A DNA stretch of 64,000 nt, taken from the NCBI RefSeq assembly GCF_014874095.1, contig NZ_JADBEB010000001.1:7316001-7380000 (forward strand), given 5' to 3'. The DNA comes from Plantactinospora soyae (GTDB lineage Bacteria; Actinomycetota; Actinomycetes; Mycobacteriales; Micromonosporaceae). This document shows positions 44,981 to 55,167 of this stretch, in pieces. A program made the translations under genes and the position numbers. The notes below the pieces were generated by a model. The model had not been told where the DNA came from, did no database searches, and was given only the letters and a program-made list of their open reading frames with translations. How positions within the stretch are numbered: position 1 is the first letter of the stretch; the number at the start of each line of letters is the position of its first letter.

Positions 44981-45478
44981 TTATCGAGGCTGGAGCAGCC
45001 CACGTTCGGCCATATAGGCGCGCAATGTCTCGGCGTCCTCGGCGGACATCAAGCGGCGTGGGATCACGGTCGCCGGCATCCGGCCGACGTACACGATCCA
45101 GAACTCAGGGGTGTCCCGCACCTGGGATACCCCGTCCCAGGCGATGCCGCCGGACTCCGAGCCGCTGCGCATCATGATGTTGTCGTCGGTGATGTCGTAG
45201 GCGCCCTCGACCGCGTAGCGACTGGAGCGGCGTCGGGCGCGCAACCGCACCCACGGCGAGTACAGCATCGACAGCAGGCCACTCACGATCATCGCTACAA
45301 ACAGCGGCGAGATCCGGTCGCCCCCCGCGAAGCCCTGCGAGACGGCGAGACCGATCGCCCCGACCGCCGCCAGAACCGCGCCGATATAGCCGTACCTGCG
45401 CAGCCGGGCACCGCTGAGCACACCGGCCACGCGGCCGGGGTAGGCGGGATCGGCTGGGACGTCGAAACGGATGTGCAC
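44981..45478 (-). CDS. YcxB-like membrane protein
   Basis: The 165-aa protein has two adjacent membrane helices (YGYIGAVLAAVGAIGLAVSQGF; ISPLFVAMIVSGLLSMLYSPWV) followed by a PH-like YcxB C-terminal domain (YDITDDNIMMRSGSESGGIAWDGVSQVRDTPEFWIVYV; ATVIPRRLMSAEDAETLRAY). Function of this family is unknown. Confidence 0.82.
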   Translation of the reverse strand: MHIRFDVPADPAYPGRVAGVLSGARLRRYGYIGAVLAAVGAIGLAVSQGFAGGDRISPLFVAMIVSGLLSMLYSPWVRLRARRRSSRYAVEGAYDITDDNIMMRSGSESGGIAWDGVSQVRDTPEFWIVYVGRMPATVIPRRLMSAEDAETLRAYMAERGLLQPR

Positions 45479-45701
45479 GCCAGAACGATAGTGCCCCCAC
45501 CCCGCGCCGGGCAGCGACTGACTCGCACCCCGCTCGCCGGATCGTCAGGGACGCCCGTTGTCAGCGGCAAGACCCTGCGCCACACGGACAGCGGTACAGG
45601 CGCGCGTGCGGCAGGTATCGAACCCGCTACAGGATCTTCCACGCCGTGCGGTACCTGCCGGTGGCGGGGATGCGGGACCATCGAACTATGGAGGTATTCC
45701 G

Positions 45702-47435
45702 ATGAAGTGGGTACTCGCACCGACCGTCGTCACCGCCGTCCTCATGGCGCTCGTGCCTGCCACTGCCGGACAAGCCCAGCCCGAACGATCTGAGCCCAAT
45801 CTCCGTTGGGGGGCGTGCGCCGACATCCCCGACTCCCGCCTGGAGTGCGCCGACCTGCCCGTGCCGCGTGACTACCGGGCCCCGCGAGGCGAGAAGATCA
45901 CCATCGCCGTCTCCCGACTCAAGGCGGCCGATCCCGGTAAGCGTCGGGGAATCATGCTGCTCAATCCGGGCGGTCCGGGCGGCAGCGGCCTGGATCTGCC
46001 GCTGTACCTGGCCGAGACCTTGCCCGCCGAGGTCCTCGACCGCTACGACCTGATCGGGTTCGACCCACGGGGCGTCGGCCGCAGCACGCCGATCAGTTGC
46101 GGCATTCCGGAGACCACGCCGATCGACCTGGTCCTGCCGTACCCGGCGCCGGACGGCTCGATCGACCGGAACATCGCCTATGCCCGCGCCACCGCGCGCA
46201 GCTGCGTCGCGACCGCCGGTGACCTGCTGCCGCACATCACCACCGCCAACACCGCACGCGACATGGACCGGGTCCGCGCCGCCCTGGAGGAGTCGAAGAT
46301 CTCCTATCTCGGGTACTCCTACGGCTCGTACCTGGGTGCGGTCTACATCTCGCTGTTCCCGGAGCGTACCGACCGGATCGTGCTGGACAGCGCGGTCGAC
46401 CCGGCCCGGGTGTGGTACGGCGTCTGGAGCAGTTGGGGTGAGGCGGTCGCGCTGCGGTTGCCCGACTTCACCACGTGGGCCGCGGCCCGCGACGACATCT
46501 ACCACCTCGGCGCCACGCCGGGCGAGGTCGAACGCACCTACTACCGAATCGCCGAACGGCTGGACCGCTCACCGGTTGAGCTGCCCGGGTTCACCTTCAA
46601 CGGCAACGTCTTCCGCGAACAGACCCGCAGCGGGCTCTACGACGACCGGTCATTCGGTGACCTCGCGGAATTCTGGCAGGCGTTCTCCGACCCGGCCAAC
46701 CCGCCGACCGCCGCGACCGTCAAGCCGACCGGGCTCGCCCAGCCGGCGGCGGACAACGGCCTCGCCGTGCTGTACGGCATCGCCTGCGGTGACGTGAGCT
46801 GGTCGCGCGACACGGGCAGGTACGCGCGCGACTCAGCCGCCAGCCGCCGCGCCTTTCCGGCGACGGCGGGCATGCCTGCCAACCTCTGGCCGTGTGCCTT
46901 CTGGACGCACCGGCCGGTCGAGCCGCCCGTCACGGTGACCGACCGGGGCCCGCGCAACGTGCTGATCCTGCAGAACCTGCGTGATCCAGCAACATCGTGG
47001 CGCAACGGGTACGGCCTGCGTCGGGCCCTCGGCGACCGGGCCGCGTTCATCACCGTCGACGCCGGCGGCCACGGAATCTACGGCATCCGGTCCGGCCCGT
47101 GCACCGATGCCATCACCACCGAGTTCCTGGTCGGCGGCCGACTTCCGGCCCGGGACCGGTTCTGTGCGGGCCCGTCGCCGGAGGACGTGCCGGCCGCCGG
47201 AGCCCGGTCCGCCACCCCCGGCTGGCGCCCCGGCCCCTGGCTGCAACACCCGCTTCTTACGACGGTGGATGATGGCGGCCAGACCGTCCCACCGGCGACA
47301 TCATCGAGCCCAACAGACGCGGGCCGCGCGGGTCAGGTCCGCGTCGACGACGGTGGAGCCTCCGCCGGCCCTGCGACGTCGACGGGTTCCACCACGAAGA
47401 CGGGGATCACCCGGTCGGTCTTCTCCTGGTACTGA
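45702..47435 (+). CDS. Secreted TAP-type alpha/beta hydrolase (tripeptidyl aminopeptidase-like)
   Basis: The 577-aa protein has a signal peptide ([26 protein letters not shown]). Catalytic Ser is in [13 protein letters not shown], oxyanion loop in [11 protein letters not shown], and the TAP-like C-terminus has [12 protein letters not shown] (Asp) and DAGGHGIYG (His). Family members cleave N-terminal peptides outside the cell. GGAGGT precedes ATG 45702. The last 35 codons overlap the next gene on the opposite strand, and the C-terminal 60 residues are low-complexity. The original stop may have been lost so that the frame runs into the neighbour. Confidence 0.88.
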   Translation: MKWVLAPTVVTAVLMALVPATAGQAQPERSEPNLRWGACADIPDSRLECADLPVPRDYRAPRGEKITIAVSRLKAADPGKRRGIMLLNPGGPGGSGLDLPLYLAETLPAEVLDRYDLIGFDPRGVGRSTPISCGIPETTPIDLVLPYPAPDGSIDRNIAYARATARSCVATAGDLLPHITTANTARDMDRVRAALEESKISYLGYSYGSYLGAVYISLFPERTDRIVLDSAVDPARVWYGVWSSWGEAVALRLPDFTTWAAARDDIYHLGATPGEVERTYYRIAERLDRSPVELPGFTFNGNVFREQTRSGLYDDRSFGDLAEFWQAFSDPANPPTAATVKPTGLAQPAADNGLAVLYGIACGDVSWSRDTGRYARDSAASRRAFPATAGMPANLWPCAFWTHRPVEPPVTVTDRGPRNVLILQNLRDPATSWRNGYGLRRALGDRAAFITVDAGGHGIYGIRSGPCTDAITTEFLVGGRLPARDRFCAGPSPEDVPAAGARSATPGWRPGPWLQHPLLTTVDDGGQTVPPATSSSPTDAGRAGQVRVDDGGASAGPATSTGSTTKTGITRSVFSWY

Positions 47436-47818
47436 GCGTAGGGCGGATACGCGGCGACGGCGCGCTCCCACCACTCGGCCTTCTCCTCCCCGGTGATCTC
47501 ACGTGCCGTCATGTCCCGGCGCACGGACCCGTCCTGAAGCTCCACCTGAGGGTCGGACTTGATGTTGAAGTACCAGACCGGGTGACGCGGGGAGCCGCCC
47601 TGCGAGGCCACGACCGCATACCTCCCCTCGTGCTCCACCCGCATCAGCGGGATCTTGCGGATCTTGCCGCTCTTCGCGCCACGGGTCGTGAGAATGACGA
47701 CGGGCAGGCCCGTGTCCCGTAGCGTCCCCCCTTGGGTGCCGCCCGAGCTCTCGTACAGCTCGACCTGTTCACGTACCCACTGCGCCGGACTCGGCTCGTA
47801 CTCGCCCTCAAGAGGCAC
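47333..47818 (-). CDS. F420-type (Ddn-like) nitroreductase-family protein
   Basis: The 161-aa protein has the DUF385/Ddn pattern: [60 protein letters not shown]. Members use reduced deazaflavin F420 to reduce quinones or nitro compounds. Length and ending ([11 protein letters not shown]) are usual for the family. It overlaps the 3' end of the TAP-type hydrolase gene on the other strand. Confidence 0.92.
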   Translation of the reverse strand: MPLEGEYEPSPAQWVREQVELYESSGGTQGGTLRDTGLPVVILTTRGAKSGKIRKIPLMRVEHEGRYAVVASQGGSPRHPVWYFNIKSDPQVELQDGSVRRDMTAREITGEEKAEWWERAVAAYPPYAQYQEKTDRVIPVFVVEPVDVAGPAEAPPSSTRT

Positions 47819-48010
47819 TGCGCCATCCCATCGTCGTACGGATCATGTTGCACTGTTCCACACAAGCCTCGCGCGACCGCACCGGTCAAGCAATCCGGCA
47901 GGAGATCCGCCTTGACCGGTTGCGCGAGCCCGCCTCAGCCGCGTCTCTCCCGCCGCCACATCGAAATCCTCGTCATATACTGGTCAGCTTCGATCTTTCC
48001 GGAGGTTGGG

Positions 48011-48631
48011 TTGACGGAGTACTCGCAGGAAGTCGTACAGCGCTTCCACGGCACGCCCGAGCAGGTCGCCGCCGGCCGGATAGAAGAGCCGCCGGCCAGA
48101 TGGCAGTCCAACGTCATCGAGGACTACGACCCGGCGTGGCCTGATCGGTTCGCCGTGGCCGCTTCCTCGATGAAGGCGGCCCTGGGCGATCTGATCATCG
48201 ATATCGAACACGTAGGGTCTACCTCGGTGCCGGGCCTGGCGGCCAAGCCCATCATCGACATCGACCTTCTCCTTGACGACACGACGGACGAGTCCCGTTA
48301 CGTCCCCGTGCTGGAGGGGATCGGCTACCGGCTCCTTCTTCGGGAGCCGTGGTGGCACGGGCACCGGATGCTGGTCCACCCTGTCGGAGACGCCAATCTC
48401 CACGTATGGCCGCAGGCCGCGCCCGAGCCGACGAGACACCGGCTCTTCCGTGACTGGCTGCGCGCGCACCCGCAGGACCGGGACCTGTACGCCGCGACGA
48501 AGCGGCGCCTCGCGCGGGATACCGCTGATCGAGCCGGCGACTACAGCCTGGCGAAGAACGACGTCATCGATCAGATCCTGGCCCGCATCTTCGCGACGAC
48601 CGAGGAGCGCCGTCGGCCCGGCCCCGACTGA
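48011..48631 (+). CDS. GrpB-family (UPF0157) nucleotidyltransferase-like protein
   Basis: From TTG 48011 (GGAGG five bases upstream) the protein has 206 aa. It shows YDPAWPDRFAVAASSMKAALGDLIIDIEHVGSTSVPGLAAKPIIDIDLLL, the GrpB core with the GSTS and DID motifs of the nucleotidyltransferase fold. The cellular role is not established. The longer upstream frame covers the divergent promoter region. Confidence 0.9.
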   Translation: MTEYSQEVVQRFHGTPEQVAAGRIEEPPARWQSNVIEDYDPAWPDRFAVAASSMKAALGDLIIDIEHVGSTSVPGLAAKPIIDIDLLLDDTTDESRYVPVLEGIGYRLLLREPWWHGHRMLVHPVGDANLHVWPQAAPEPTRHRLFRDWLRAHPQDRDLYAATKRRLARDTADRAGDYSLAKNDVIDQILARIFATTEERRRPGPD

Positions 48632-49010
48632 TAGGTGACCTAGCGGGTACGACGCCAATCAGCCGACCGTAGGGCACTGCGCGACTGTGGTCCCGTCAAC
48701 CGGCGGCCACACCCACCGTTGAGCACCGGATGTCCGCGCATCAACGAGAGCTGGGCCGTGGCCCGCCAGGCCTTCTTGATCGCCGGCGGAGTCATGTCGC
48801 TGTTCACCAGCTGTGCGATGTGTGTGCCGAGACCGCCCATCGCGAACTGCACGAAGGTCTCGGCGCAGAACTCGGAGAAGCGGTCCGAACAGCACATCCC
48901 GTTCTGGGTTCAGGTGATTCCGGCGGTTGCCGAGCATGCCGCCGAGGGACTTGATCATTGTCTGGCAGCGTCAGCGACCAACCCTTGACTCTCCGGCGAG
49001 CCCTTCCCGG
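48632..49010 (-). other. Gap with a possible gene relic
   Basis: On the minus strand a short frame (start near 48897) reads FSEFCAETFVQFAMGGLGTH and ends MTPPAIKKAWRATAQLSLMRG, with strongly coding-like third positions, but the ends degrade and no family is recognised. It may be a fragment of a helical regulator or enzyme. Confidence 0.3.
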
Positions 49011-49595
49011 TCAGTGGAGGATGCGGTAGCGGATGTGCGTTGCCTCCGAAGTGTCGATCACTCGTACGATCTCCAGTTCGGTGCGCGCGGGCAGACCGTC
49101 GAACAGTCGACGACCAGCGCCGAGGAGCACCGGGATCTGGTGGATCTGGATCTCGTCCAGTACCCCGGCTTCGACCGCGCGTTGCGCCGTGTACGCGCCG
49201 TGCACCATCACGTCTCGGTCTCCTGCGGCGGCCTTCGCTTGTGCCACCGCACTGGCGATCCCGTCGGTCACATACGTCACCAGCGGATAGTTGGCCACCG
49301 ACGGGTCTGCGGGCCGGTGGCTGGGCACGAAGATCGGCACGCCATGATGATCGCCTTTCCAGTGATCGACCTGCTCCACGGTTCGGCGCCCCGCAACCAC
49401 CGCACCGGTCGCTTCCATCGCCTCGGCCATCTCGCCCGCCGGCCCGGACCGCCGGACGTCGCCGTCCACGGTGAAGCCCCAGGTGTGCAGCCGCTCGACC
49501 GCCGCTCCGTCACCGCCAGGATTGTCCGGGCCGTCGTTCGGTCCCGCGATGTAGCCATCGAGGGACACCGACATGTAGAGCACTGCTGAGGACAT
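49011..49595 (-). CDS. Dihydrofolate-reductase-like (RibD C-terminal domain) protein
   Basis: The 194-aa protein has YMSVSLDGYIAGPNDGP, AVVAGRRTVEQVDHW and DVMVHGAYTAQRAVEAGVLDEIQIHQIPVLLGAGRRLFDGL, the RibD_C fold. AAGGAGC precedes ATG 49595. It is a second, divergent member of the same family as the gene at 33676. Probable NADPH-dependent reductase, substrate unknown. Confidence 0.92.
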   Translation of the reverse strand: MSSAVLYMSVSLDGYIAGPNDGPDNPGGDGAAVERLHTWGFTVDGDVRRSGPAGEMAEAMEATGAVVAGRRTVEQVDHWKGDHHGVPIFVPSHRPADPSVANYPLVTYVTDGIASAVAQAKAAAGDRDVMVHGAYTAQRAVEAGVLDEIQIHQIPVLLGAGRRLFDGLPARTELEIVRVIDTSEATHIRYRILH

Positions 49596-49771
49596 GAACC
49601 TGCTCCTTGTCGTCGCCGGGGGCCTGGCGGGCCCTGCTTCGTCGCCGACGCTACAGACCTTGAAAGGCTGGGGTCTGGGTGTCACGTCCCCTCAGGTTCG
49701 AAGGGCATTAGGGCCAGGACCGGTCGAGTGCTTGAACGCCTCGGCCAGATCGTGCTGGATACCATCGCCGG

Positions 49772-50278
49772 GTGAACGATCTCGGGTTCGCGGCACGGGA
49801 CACGGCCAACCTGCATCTCCGTCGGCCGACGAGCGACGATCTGGACGCGGTGCTCGCGATCGAGACGGATCCCTCCACCAACCGCTATCGTCCGGGCGGT
49901 CCTCCTGCCGCCGCAGTTGTCATCGATGAGCTGCGGGCGTGGGATCAGATGTGGCGCGAACACGGCATCGGTTACTGGTTGGCCGAGCACGCGGGCAGCG
50001 AAGTCGGCATCGGTGGCATCCGCCCGGCTGTCATCGACAGTCGCTCATGCTGGAATCTCTACTATCGCTTCGCGCCGCAGGCCTGGGGCAAGGGATATGC
50101 CACCGAACTGGCGCGGGAGGCGCTCGCAGTCGCCGAGAGACTGAGTCCACGTCTCCCGGTCGCGGCCCGTGCCAGAGGGTACAACGCCGCATCCCTCAGA
50201 GTCGCGCGGAAAGCTGGGCTCGTTGAGCGTCCGGAGTTGGGCCACGGCGACGTCGTCGTGCTGACAAACTGGTGGTGA
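49772..50278 (+). CDS. GNAT acetyltransferase
   Basis: The 168-aa protein (GTG 49772) has NLHLRRPTSDDLDAVLAIETD and the acetyl-CoA loop AWGKGYATELAREALAVAERL, with GYNAASLRVARKAGLVE near the end. Substrate unknown. The IS630-type element begins about 40 bp downstream. Confidence 0.88.
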   Translation: MNDLGFAARDTANLHLRRPTSDDLDAVLAIETDPSTNRYRPGGPPAAAVVIDELRAWDQMWREHGIGYWLAEHAGSEVGIGGIRPAVIDSRSCWNLYYRFAPQAWGKGYATELAREALAVAERLSPRLPVAARARGYNAASLRVARKAGLVERPELGHGDVVVLTNWW

Positions 50279-50319
50279 GCGCTTCGTGCTACCGGGTTGG
50301 AATCGCTCAGGTTAGGCGG

Positions 50320-51382
50320 TCATGTTCCTTCGGGGTCGAGGGTCATGCCGGTCTGGGCGAGGAAGCCGGCGAAGAGGTCGGGCCGTCGCTGGATGTGTCG
50401 TAGTCGCTGTTTCACGACCTGGCCGAGGTGGTCGATGCCTCGCACGGCGAAATTGCCCAGGCCGCGTTTCAGATGCGCCCAGGCTCCCTCAGCGGGGGTT
50501 GAGGTCGGGGGCGTAGGCAGGGAGCCGGATCACGGTCAGCCAGTCCCGAGCGGCGATCAGGGCGCGCATCGTGGCGCTGACGTGGGTGTTCAGGTTGTCC
50601 CAGACCAGAATGATCGGGGCTTGTAGACGCTGGTGTACCTGGTCGAGCAGGGCAGCGTAGTCGGTTTCGGAGAAGCTGCTCCGCTCGCCTTTGCGGCTAC
50701 GGTGGATGATGGTCCGCCAGATGAACCTGCCCCGGTGACCGGGCTTGAGACACACCAGTCCCGCAATCGATACCCGGCCGGAGCCTTTCCCAGACGTCCC
50801 GACCACCGGTGTACGGCCACGGCGGGCCCATGTCCTGGCTCTCGGCGGCCGCAGGGTCTGACCCGCCTCGTCCTGGAAGCAGATCCACGCACCCTGCGCC
50901 GCCGCTAACCTTTTACCGCTGGCCACCGGCGTCGCTGCCAGCCGCTGATCTGCTCCTCGTCACGCTCGATCGCACGTCGAGCCGGAACCTGCACGGTGTA
51001 GCCGATGCGGTGCAGCAGGTAGGACACCCCGCGCAGGGTGTAGTCAACCCCGAACAACTGTTGGATCAGCTCGGTGATCCGGGCCAGAGTCCACCCAGCC
51101 CTGCACGGCTGGGCCGGCATCCAACACCGCAGTGAGCTGGCGGATCTGTTCGTCGGAGAGCTTGCACGTCGATCCGCCGGCACCGGTAGATGCGAGGGCC
51201 TCGACCCCGCCGGCGGTCCATCTACGCCGCCACTGCCGTACCGACTTCTCCGACACCCGCAACCGCTGCGCAACCTGCGCGGTCGTCCTACCCTGGGCAA
51301 ACATCTCGGCCGCCTTCCGACGAACCACCTCCCGCCGCAACCGGGCCGCCGCGGACACACCTCCACCATCGGGATACCTCAC
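50320..51382 (-). mobile_element. IS630-family transposase, interrupted by frameshifts
   Basis: Three frames join into one IS630 transposase. Frame 1 (from 51382) carries the HTH (MFAQGRTTAQVAQRLRVSEKSVRQWRRRW). Frame 2 follows a shift near 51090 (ITELIQQLFGVDYTLRGVSYLLHRIG). Frame 3 (to 50489) has the first catalytic Asp in CFQDEAGQT and the second in LVWDNLNTH. At 50911-50914 an AAAA tract lets a -1 slip restore the frame before TAG 50905, possibly programmed. A run of five C residues (minus strand, 50494-50498) causes a third shift; beyond it AEGAWAHLKRGLGNFAVRG carries the DDE glutamate. Terminal repeats were not identified. Confidence 0.88.
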
Positions 51383-51506
51383 CCCACTGGTCTAGTCGAT
51401 CGAGCCGGCCAAGTCAGCACACCACGACGATCAGCCCAAGAAAGACCTCAACCTTTCAACCTCTGTAGCCGCGATCGCGCTGTTCACGATTGAGAACTCT
51501 GCCGGC

Positions 51507-52013
51507 GTGACGCAAGATTGTTGCGTGCCGAAGTTGACCATCGCCCTGGACGACGTTGACCATGAGCTGCTCGACCTTCTCCAGCACGATTCAGGTCGGA
51601 CCCTGCGCGAACTTGGCGATCTGGTCGCCCTGTCACCCAGCGCCGTCAAACGGCGGATCGACCGATACCACAAGCACGGGGTGATCTCACGACAGGTCAC
51701 GGTCCTCGACCCGAACCGTCTCCCCGCAGTGATGCTCGCCGTGTGCCTGGTGACCCTCGAACGCGAATCCAGCCGACACCACGAGACGTTCCGTAGGCGG
51801 CTGCTCGCCGCCAGCGAGGTGCAGCAGATCTACGACGTCTCCGGTGACTGGGACTACGTCGTGATGGTGGCGTGTAGCGGCATGGCCCACCACACCGAGG
51901 TCGCGGACCGGCTCTTCAACGAAGCACCCAACGTGCGGCGTTACACAACATTGTTCGTACTCGACCCCATACTCACCAGCGGCGTCCTACCCACCCGCCC
52001 CCCGCACACCTGA
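51507..52013 (+). CDS. Lrp/AsnC-family regulator
   Basis: The 168-aa protein (GTG 51507, alternatively GTG 51525) has the AsnC winged helix (LDDVDHELLDLLQHDSGRTLRELGDLVALSPSAVKRRIDRYHKHGVI) and a RAM effector domain (VQQIYDVSGDWDYVVMVACSGM). Such regulators sense amino acids. No amino-acid gene adjoins it; the IS630-type element lies upstream and may have separated it from its target. Confidence 0.92.
   Translation: MTQDCCVPKLTIALDDVDHELLDLLQHDSGRTLRELGDLVALSPSAVKRRIDRYHKHGVISRQVTVLDPNRLPAVMLAVCLVTLERESSRHHETFRRRLLAASEVQQIYDVSGDWDYVVMVACSGMAHHTEVADRLFNEAPNVRRYTTLFVLDPILTSGVLPTRPPHT
51510..51526. promoter_or_regulatory. Dyad ACGCAA-gattg-TTGCGT at the Lrp gene start
   Basis: A perfect 6-bp inverted repeat with 5-bp spacer overlaps the possible start codons of the Lrp/AsnC gene. 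Lrp-type regulators often bind their own promoter; this would put the true start at GTG 51525 or later. Confidence 0.4.
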
Positions 52014-52131
52014 ACCGTCGATAGTGTCACTTCCAACTGCCCCGCGCGGGGCGGCGATGCGGCTTGCGCGCGCTCCTGCGCCATGTCAGGTCCAGCAACT
52101 TCAATTTCCCTTGTCGGATGAGGATGTCTCG

Positions 52132-53070
52132 GTGAGCGACCCACCGCAGCTCGGTGCCGTGCCCCAGCGTATTGCCGTCGATCCGGAACAGGTCCGTCGG
52201 CTCATCGCCGACCAGTTCCCTCAGTGGGCGGACCTCCCGGTTCAGCCCGTGGTCAACGGTGGCTGGGACAACTGGACCTTCCACCTCGGCTCCCGAATGT
52301 CGGTGCGTCTGCCCAGCGCTTCCGAGTACGCCCTGGCGGTAGAGAAGGAACACAGGTGGCTTCCGGCGCTGGCTCCCCGACTCCCGCTGCCCGTCCCCGC
52401 CCCACTGGCAAAGGGCGAACCCGGGGCCGGCTACCCCTATTCGTGGTCGATCTACCAATGGCTCGACGGCGAAGCTGCCAGCACGGACCGCATCGCCGAC
52501 CCCGTCCGATTCGCGGCCGACCTGGCCGGGTTTCTGGCTGCCCTGCAGAGCGTTGATACCACTGACGGTCCCCGCCCCGGACAGCACAACTGGTACCGGG
52601 GCGGCACGCTACGCACCTACGACGGGAAAGCCCAGCGCGCGCTCACAGCACTGGACGGTCGCGTCGACATCGATCTGGCACGCGAGATCTGGAAGGGTGC
52701 GCTGGACGCGAGTTGGGATGGTGCGGAGAGCTGGTTCCACGGTGACATCGCTTCGGGGAACCTCCTGCTCAACGACGGGCAGCTGGCAGCCGTCATCGAC
52801 TTCGGGACATGCGGCGTCGGCGACCCGGCCTGCGACCTGGCAATCGCATGGACATTGCTGACCGCCGACGGCCGGCAGACGTTCCGGGAGCGCCTGTCCG
52901 TCGATGACGCGACATGGACGCGCGGGCGCGGCTGGGCCCTCTGGAAGACGCTCGTCACCTGCGCCTACAGCCTGGGCGACGCCGACGAGCCGGCCGGGGA
53001 TGCGCCGCGCGTCCTTGGCGAGATCTTCGCCGAATACGCGGCCGGCGCCGCCACCAAGCCCACGCCATGA
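52132..53070 (+). CDS. Aminoglycoside-phosphotransferase-family kinase
   Basis: The 312-aa protein has the APH fold: VVNGGWDNWTFHLGSRMSVRLP (nucleotide loop), the Brenner motif SWFHGDIASGNLLLNDGQLAAVIDFGTCGVGDPACDLAIAW with catalytic Asp and DFG-like DFGT. Families of this kind phosphorylate aminoglycosides, other antibiotics or metabolites. Start GTG 52132 is preferred; the longer frame lacks similarity. Specificity cannot be told. Confidence 0.9.
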   Translation: MSDPPQLGAVPQRIAVDPEQVRRLIADQFPQWADLPVQPVVNGGWDNWTFHLGSRMSVRLPSASEYALAVEKEHRWLPALAPRLPLPVPAPLAKGEPGAGYPYSWSIYQWLDGEAASTDRIADPVRFAADLAGFLAALQSVDTTDGPRPGQHNWYRGGTLRTYDGKAQRALTALDGRVDIDLAREIWKGALDASWDGAESWFHGDIASGNLLLNDGQLAAVIDFGTCGVGDPACDLAIAWTLLTADGRQTFRERLSVDDATWTRGRGWALWKTLVTCAYSLGDADEPAGDAPRVLGEIFAEYAAGAATKPTP

Positions 53071-53332
53071 ACCCCGCTCCGCCCGGCAAGGCCTCAGCGC
53101 CGTGTTACTGCTGCTCGCCGCGGGCCAGGAGCGGGGTGCGTTGGCCGGCCGTACTGGAACTGTCAGGGCGCCGTCCACCTGCTCGACCAGACGGGCGGCA
53201 GTGTCGGAACGACGAAGCCCCCGGCACCGAGCACGACGCTCGACGCCGGGGGGCGCGTGGTACCGCGGATCCGCGATCAGGTGGAGACGACCGTTGTACG
53301 GCCACCCCCAACCGTTGCTGGTTGGAGCCGAT

Positions 53333-54391
53333 CTACAGGCCCCAGCCATACCGGACACGGTCGCGGCCGGAGGCGTTTCGGACAGTCAGGTTCAGATCGG
53401 TGCCGCTGCCGCTGAGGCCGAACATCGAGTAATGGTCGTAGCCCAGGCTTCCGGTGGGCTTGCCGCCGAGCGCGGGCCAGTAGGTGCCGCCCATCTGATT
53501 GTCCCGCATGACCTGTGCGACGGCGCGAATGTGACGTACGAAGTTGTCGGTGCTGCTCGCGTTGGCATAGTTGAGGCCGGTGGACATCGGCGCGCCGTAC
53601 TCGGTCACGACGGCGCGGGAGGCGCAGTTCCCGAGCCGGGTCTGAATGTGGCTTCGGAAGGCGTCGTACGTCATCGCGCTGTAGAAGAAGGCGTAGTGGT
53701 GGAAGGAGAGCAACGTTCCACTGAAGCGGCTGTCGTTGCAGACGTCCCGCAGGTCCTGGCTGTAGCCGGTGCCGCCGATGAGCACCCGGCCGGGCACCGC
53801 CGAGTAGTGGTAGCTGAGCCAGTTCGCAGCGACGTTGCGCCAGTCCGCCGAACTGTAGCCGTGGGGCTCGTTCATCGGCTCGAAGTAGACGTTGGTGTTG
53901 GAGCCGTAGGTGCTGGTCACCCGGGACCACATCGTGTTCCACGCGGCGAGGTTCGTGATCCTGCCGCCGGAGGCGGCGCCGTCCTCCCAATAGGCGAGGA
54001 TGACCTTGAATCCGCGGGCGGTGGCGGCGTCGATGGCGCCCCGGTAGTTGTTCCACCACGTCGTGCCGACGGTGTGGGTGTTGATCGGCAGCCGGACGGT
54101 GTTGACCCCCATGGCTGCCATGTCGTCGTACAGGGCGTTGGCCTTGGCCCGCACAGTCGCGTTGCTGTCGGACTGGTTCAGGCCCTGAACGACGAGCGGA
54201 GCTGTGCTGAAGTTGTCACCCAGCACGGCCCAGTTCATACCTCTGAACTGGTTGGTGGCCGCACTGGCCGGTGATGCGCCGCTGACAGCGGCGACCGGAA
54301 TCAGCGTCACCGCGGCCAGGGCGCCGATGAGGACGCGACCGAGTGATCGCCGACGGGACGTCGATGGCTCATCATGTCGAGTGTTGTTCAT
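53333..54391 (-). CDS. Secreted GH5 glycoside hydrolase (cellulase/mannanase clan)
   Basis: The 352-aa protein has a twin-arginine-like leader (STSRRRSLGRVLIGALAAVTLI, cleavage near ASAAT). The catalytic domain has NTVRLPIN, acid/base Glu in FEPMNEPHG and nucleophile Glu in AVVTEYGAP. GH5 enzymes cleave beta-glucan, mannan or related polymers. No carbohydrate-binding module is attached. The 3' end lies next to a region without genes. Confidence 0.9.
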   Translation of the reverse strand: MNNTRHDEPSTSRRRSLGRVLIGALAAVTLIPVAAVSGASPASAATNQFRGMNWAVLGDNFSTAPLVVQGLNQSDSNATVRAKANALYDDMAAMGVNTVRLPINTHTVGTTWWNNYRGAIDAATARGFKVILAYWEDGAASGGRITNLAAWNTMWSRVTSTYGSNTNVYFEPMNEPHGYSSADWRNVAANWLSYHYSAVPGRVLIGGTGYSQDLRDVCNDSRFSGTLLSFHHYAFFYSAMTYDAFRSHIQTRLGNCASRAVVTEYGAPMSTGLNYANASSTDNFVRHIRAVAQVMRDNQMGGTYWPALGGKPTGSLGYDHYSMFGLSGSGTDLNLTVRNASGRDRVRYGWGL

Positions 54392-54705
54392 GGTGCCGAC
54401 CGATCTGAAGCCCTGTCGGGTCGTCAATGTCTCGTCCTTCCTCACGGGGATCCTGTTGCCAAGGACGGCGGATCCGTGCCGTATTGCCTGCGCGTGGCTG
54501 TCCGTTTGATATGCACCGATGCGCCGACTCGGACTGGAAACGCCCGTGCCGGCGGGCCGCAACGCGCCAGCAACATATTGTTGATCCCATCTGAACGGCC
54601 GCGCAATTTTCCGAACCGACTCGATCAGAAACGGACATAGACGAACACGCGAGGGACCAAGGATGGTATCCAGACCGGCCGTTCAGATGCCCGGGTCGTC
54701 CGCGC
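54392..54705. other. Upstream region of the GH5 gene with a small dyad
   Basis: No gene is seen. CAACA-TAT-TGTTG (54571-54583) is a perfect short inverted repeat about 180 bp before the GH5 start and may be a regulator site. Confidence 0.35.
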
Positions 54706-55167
54706 CTACTCGGAGGCCAGCAGCTGCGTCAGTCGATCCAGGCCGCCCTTGATCAGCTGCCCGTACTCGTCATCGCCAAGTGCGCCGATCCCCGCCTGCG
54801 CACGCTGGAGGTGCTCGCGGGCAAGGCCGAGATCGCCGAGCTTGCGGTAGCACTCGCCGAGGTTGAGGTGCAACGACGGATACAGTCCGGCCACCGGCAG
54901 CGTCACCCCGGCCTGCGTGACCCGGGTGTCGGTGAGCGAGTCGGCCGCAGCCAACGCTCGCTGATCCCAGATCAACTCCTGGTGGACGTCGTCCTGCACG
55001 TCGGCCATCGCGTGCGCGAGGACGCAAACGTGTAAAGGATCGCCCCGCTCGCCGCCGATCTCATCCCAGATCTGCGCGAACAAGTCGCGAGCAGCCTTCC
55101 GCTGGCCCTGGTGATGATGCAGCTGCACACCTTCGTTGATGCGGGCGAGCGTTGCATCGATGATCAT
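54706..55167 (-). CDS. Small tetratricopeptide-repeat protein
   Basis: The 153-aa helical protein has TPR-like units (GQRKAARDLFAQIWDEIGG; PSLHLNLGECYRKLGDLGLAREHLQRAQAGI). It has no catalytic motif. Function probably protein binding. It is divergent from the secreted M28 peptidase. Confidence 0.8.
   Translation of the reverse strand: MIIDATLARINEGVQLHHHQGQRKAARDLFAQIWDEIGGERGDPLHVCVLAHAMADVQDDVHQELIWDQRALAAADSLTDTRVTQAGVTLPVAGLYPSLHLNLGECYRKLGDLGLAREHLQRAQAGIGALGDDEYGQLIKGGLDRLTQLLASE

Noticed and set aside
45620-45650. A T-arm-like sequence on the minus strand (GCGGG-TTCGATA-CCTGC)
   Set aside because: No acceptor, D or anticodon arm is found around it. The same bases form part of a 7-bp dyad with the following sequence, so a chance match is more likely.
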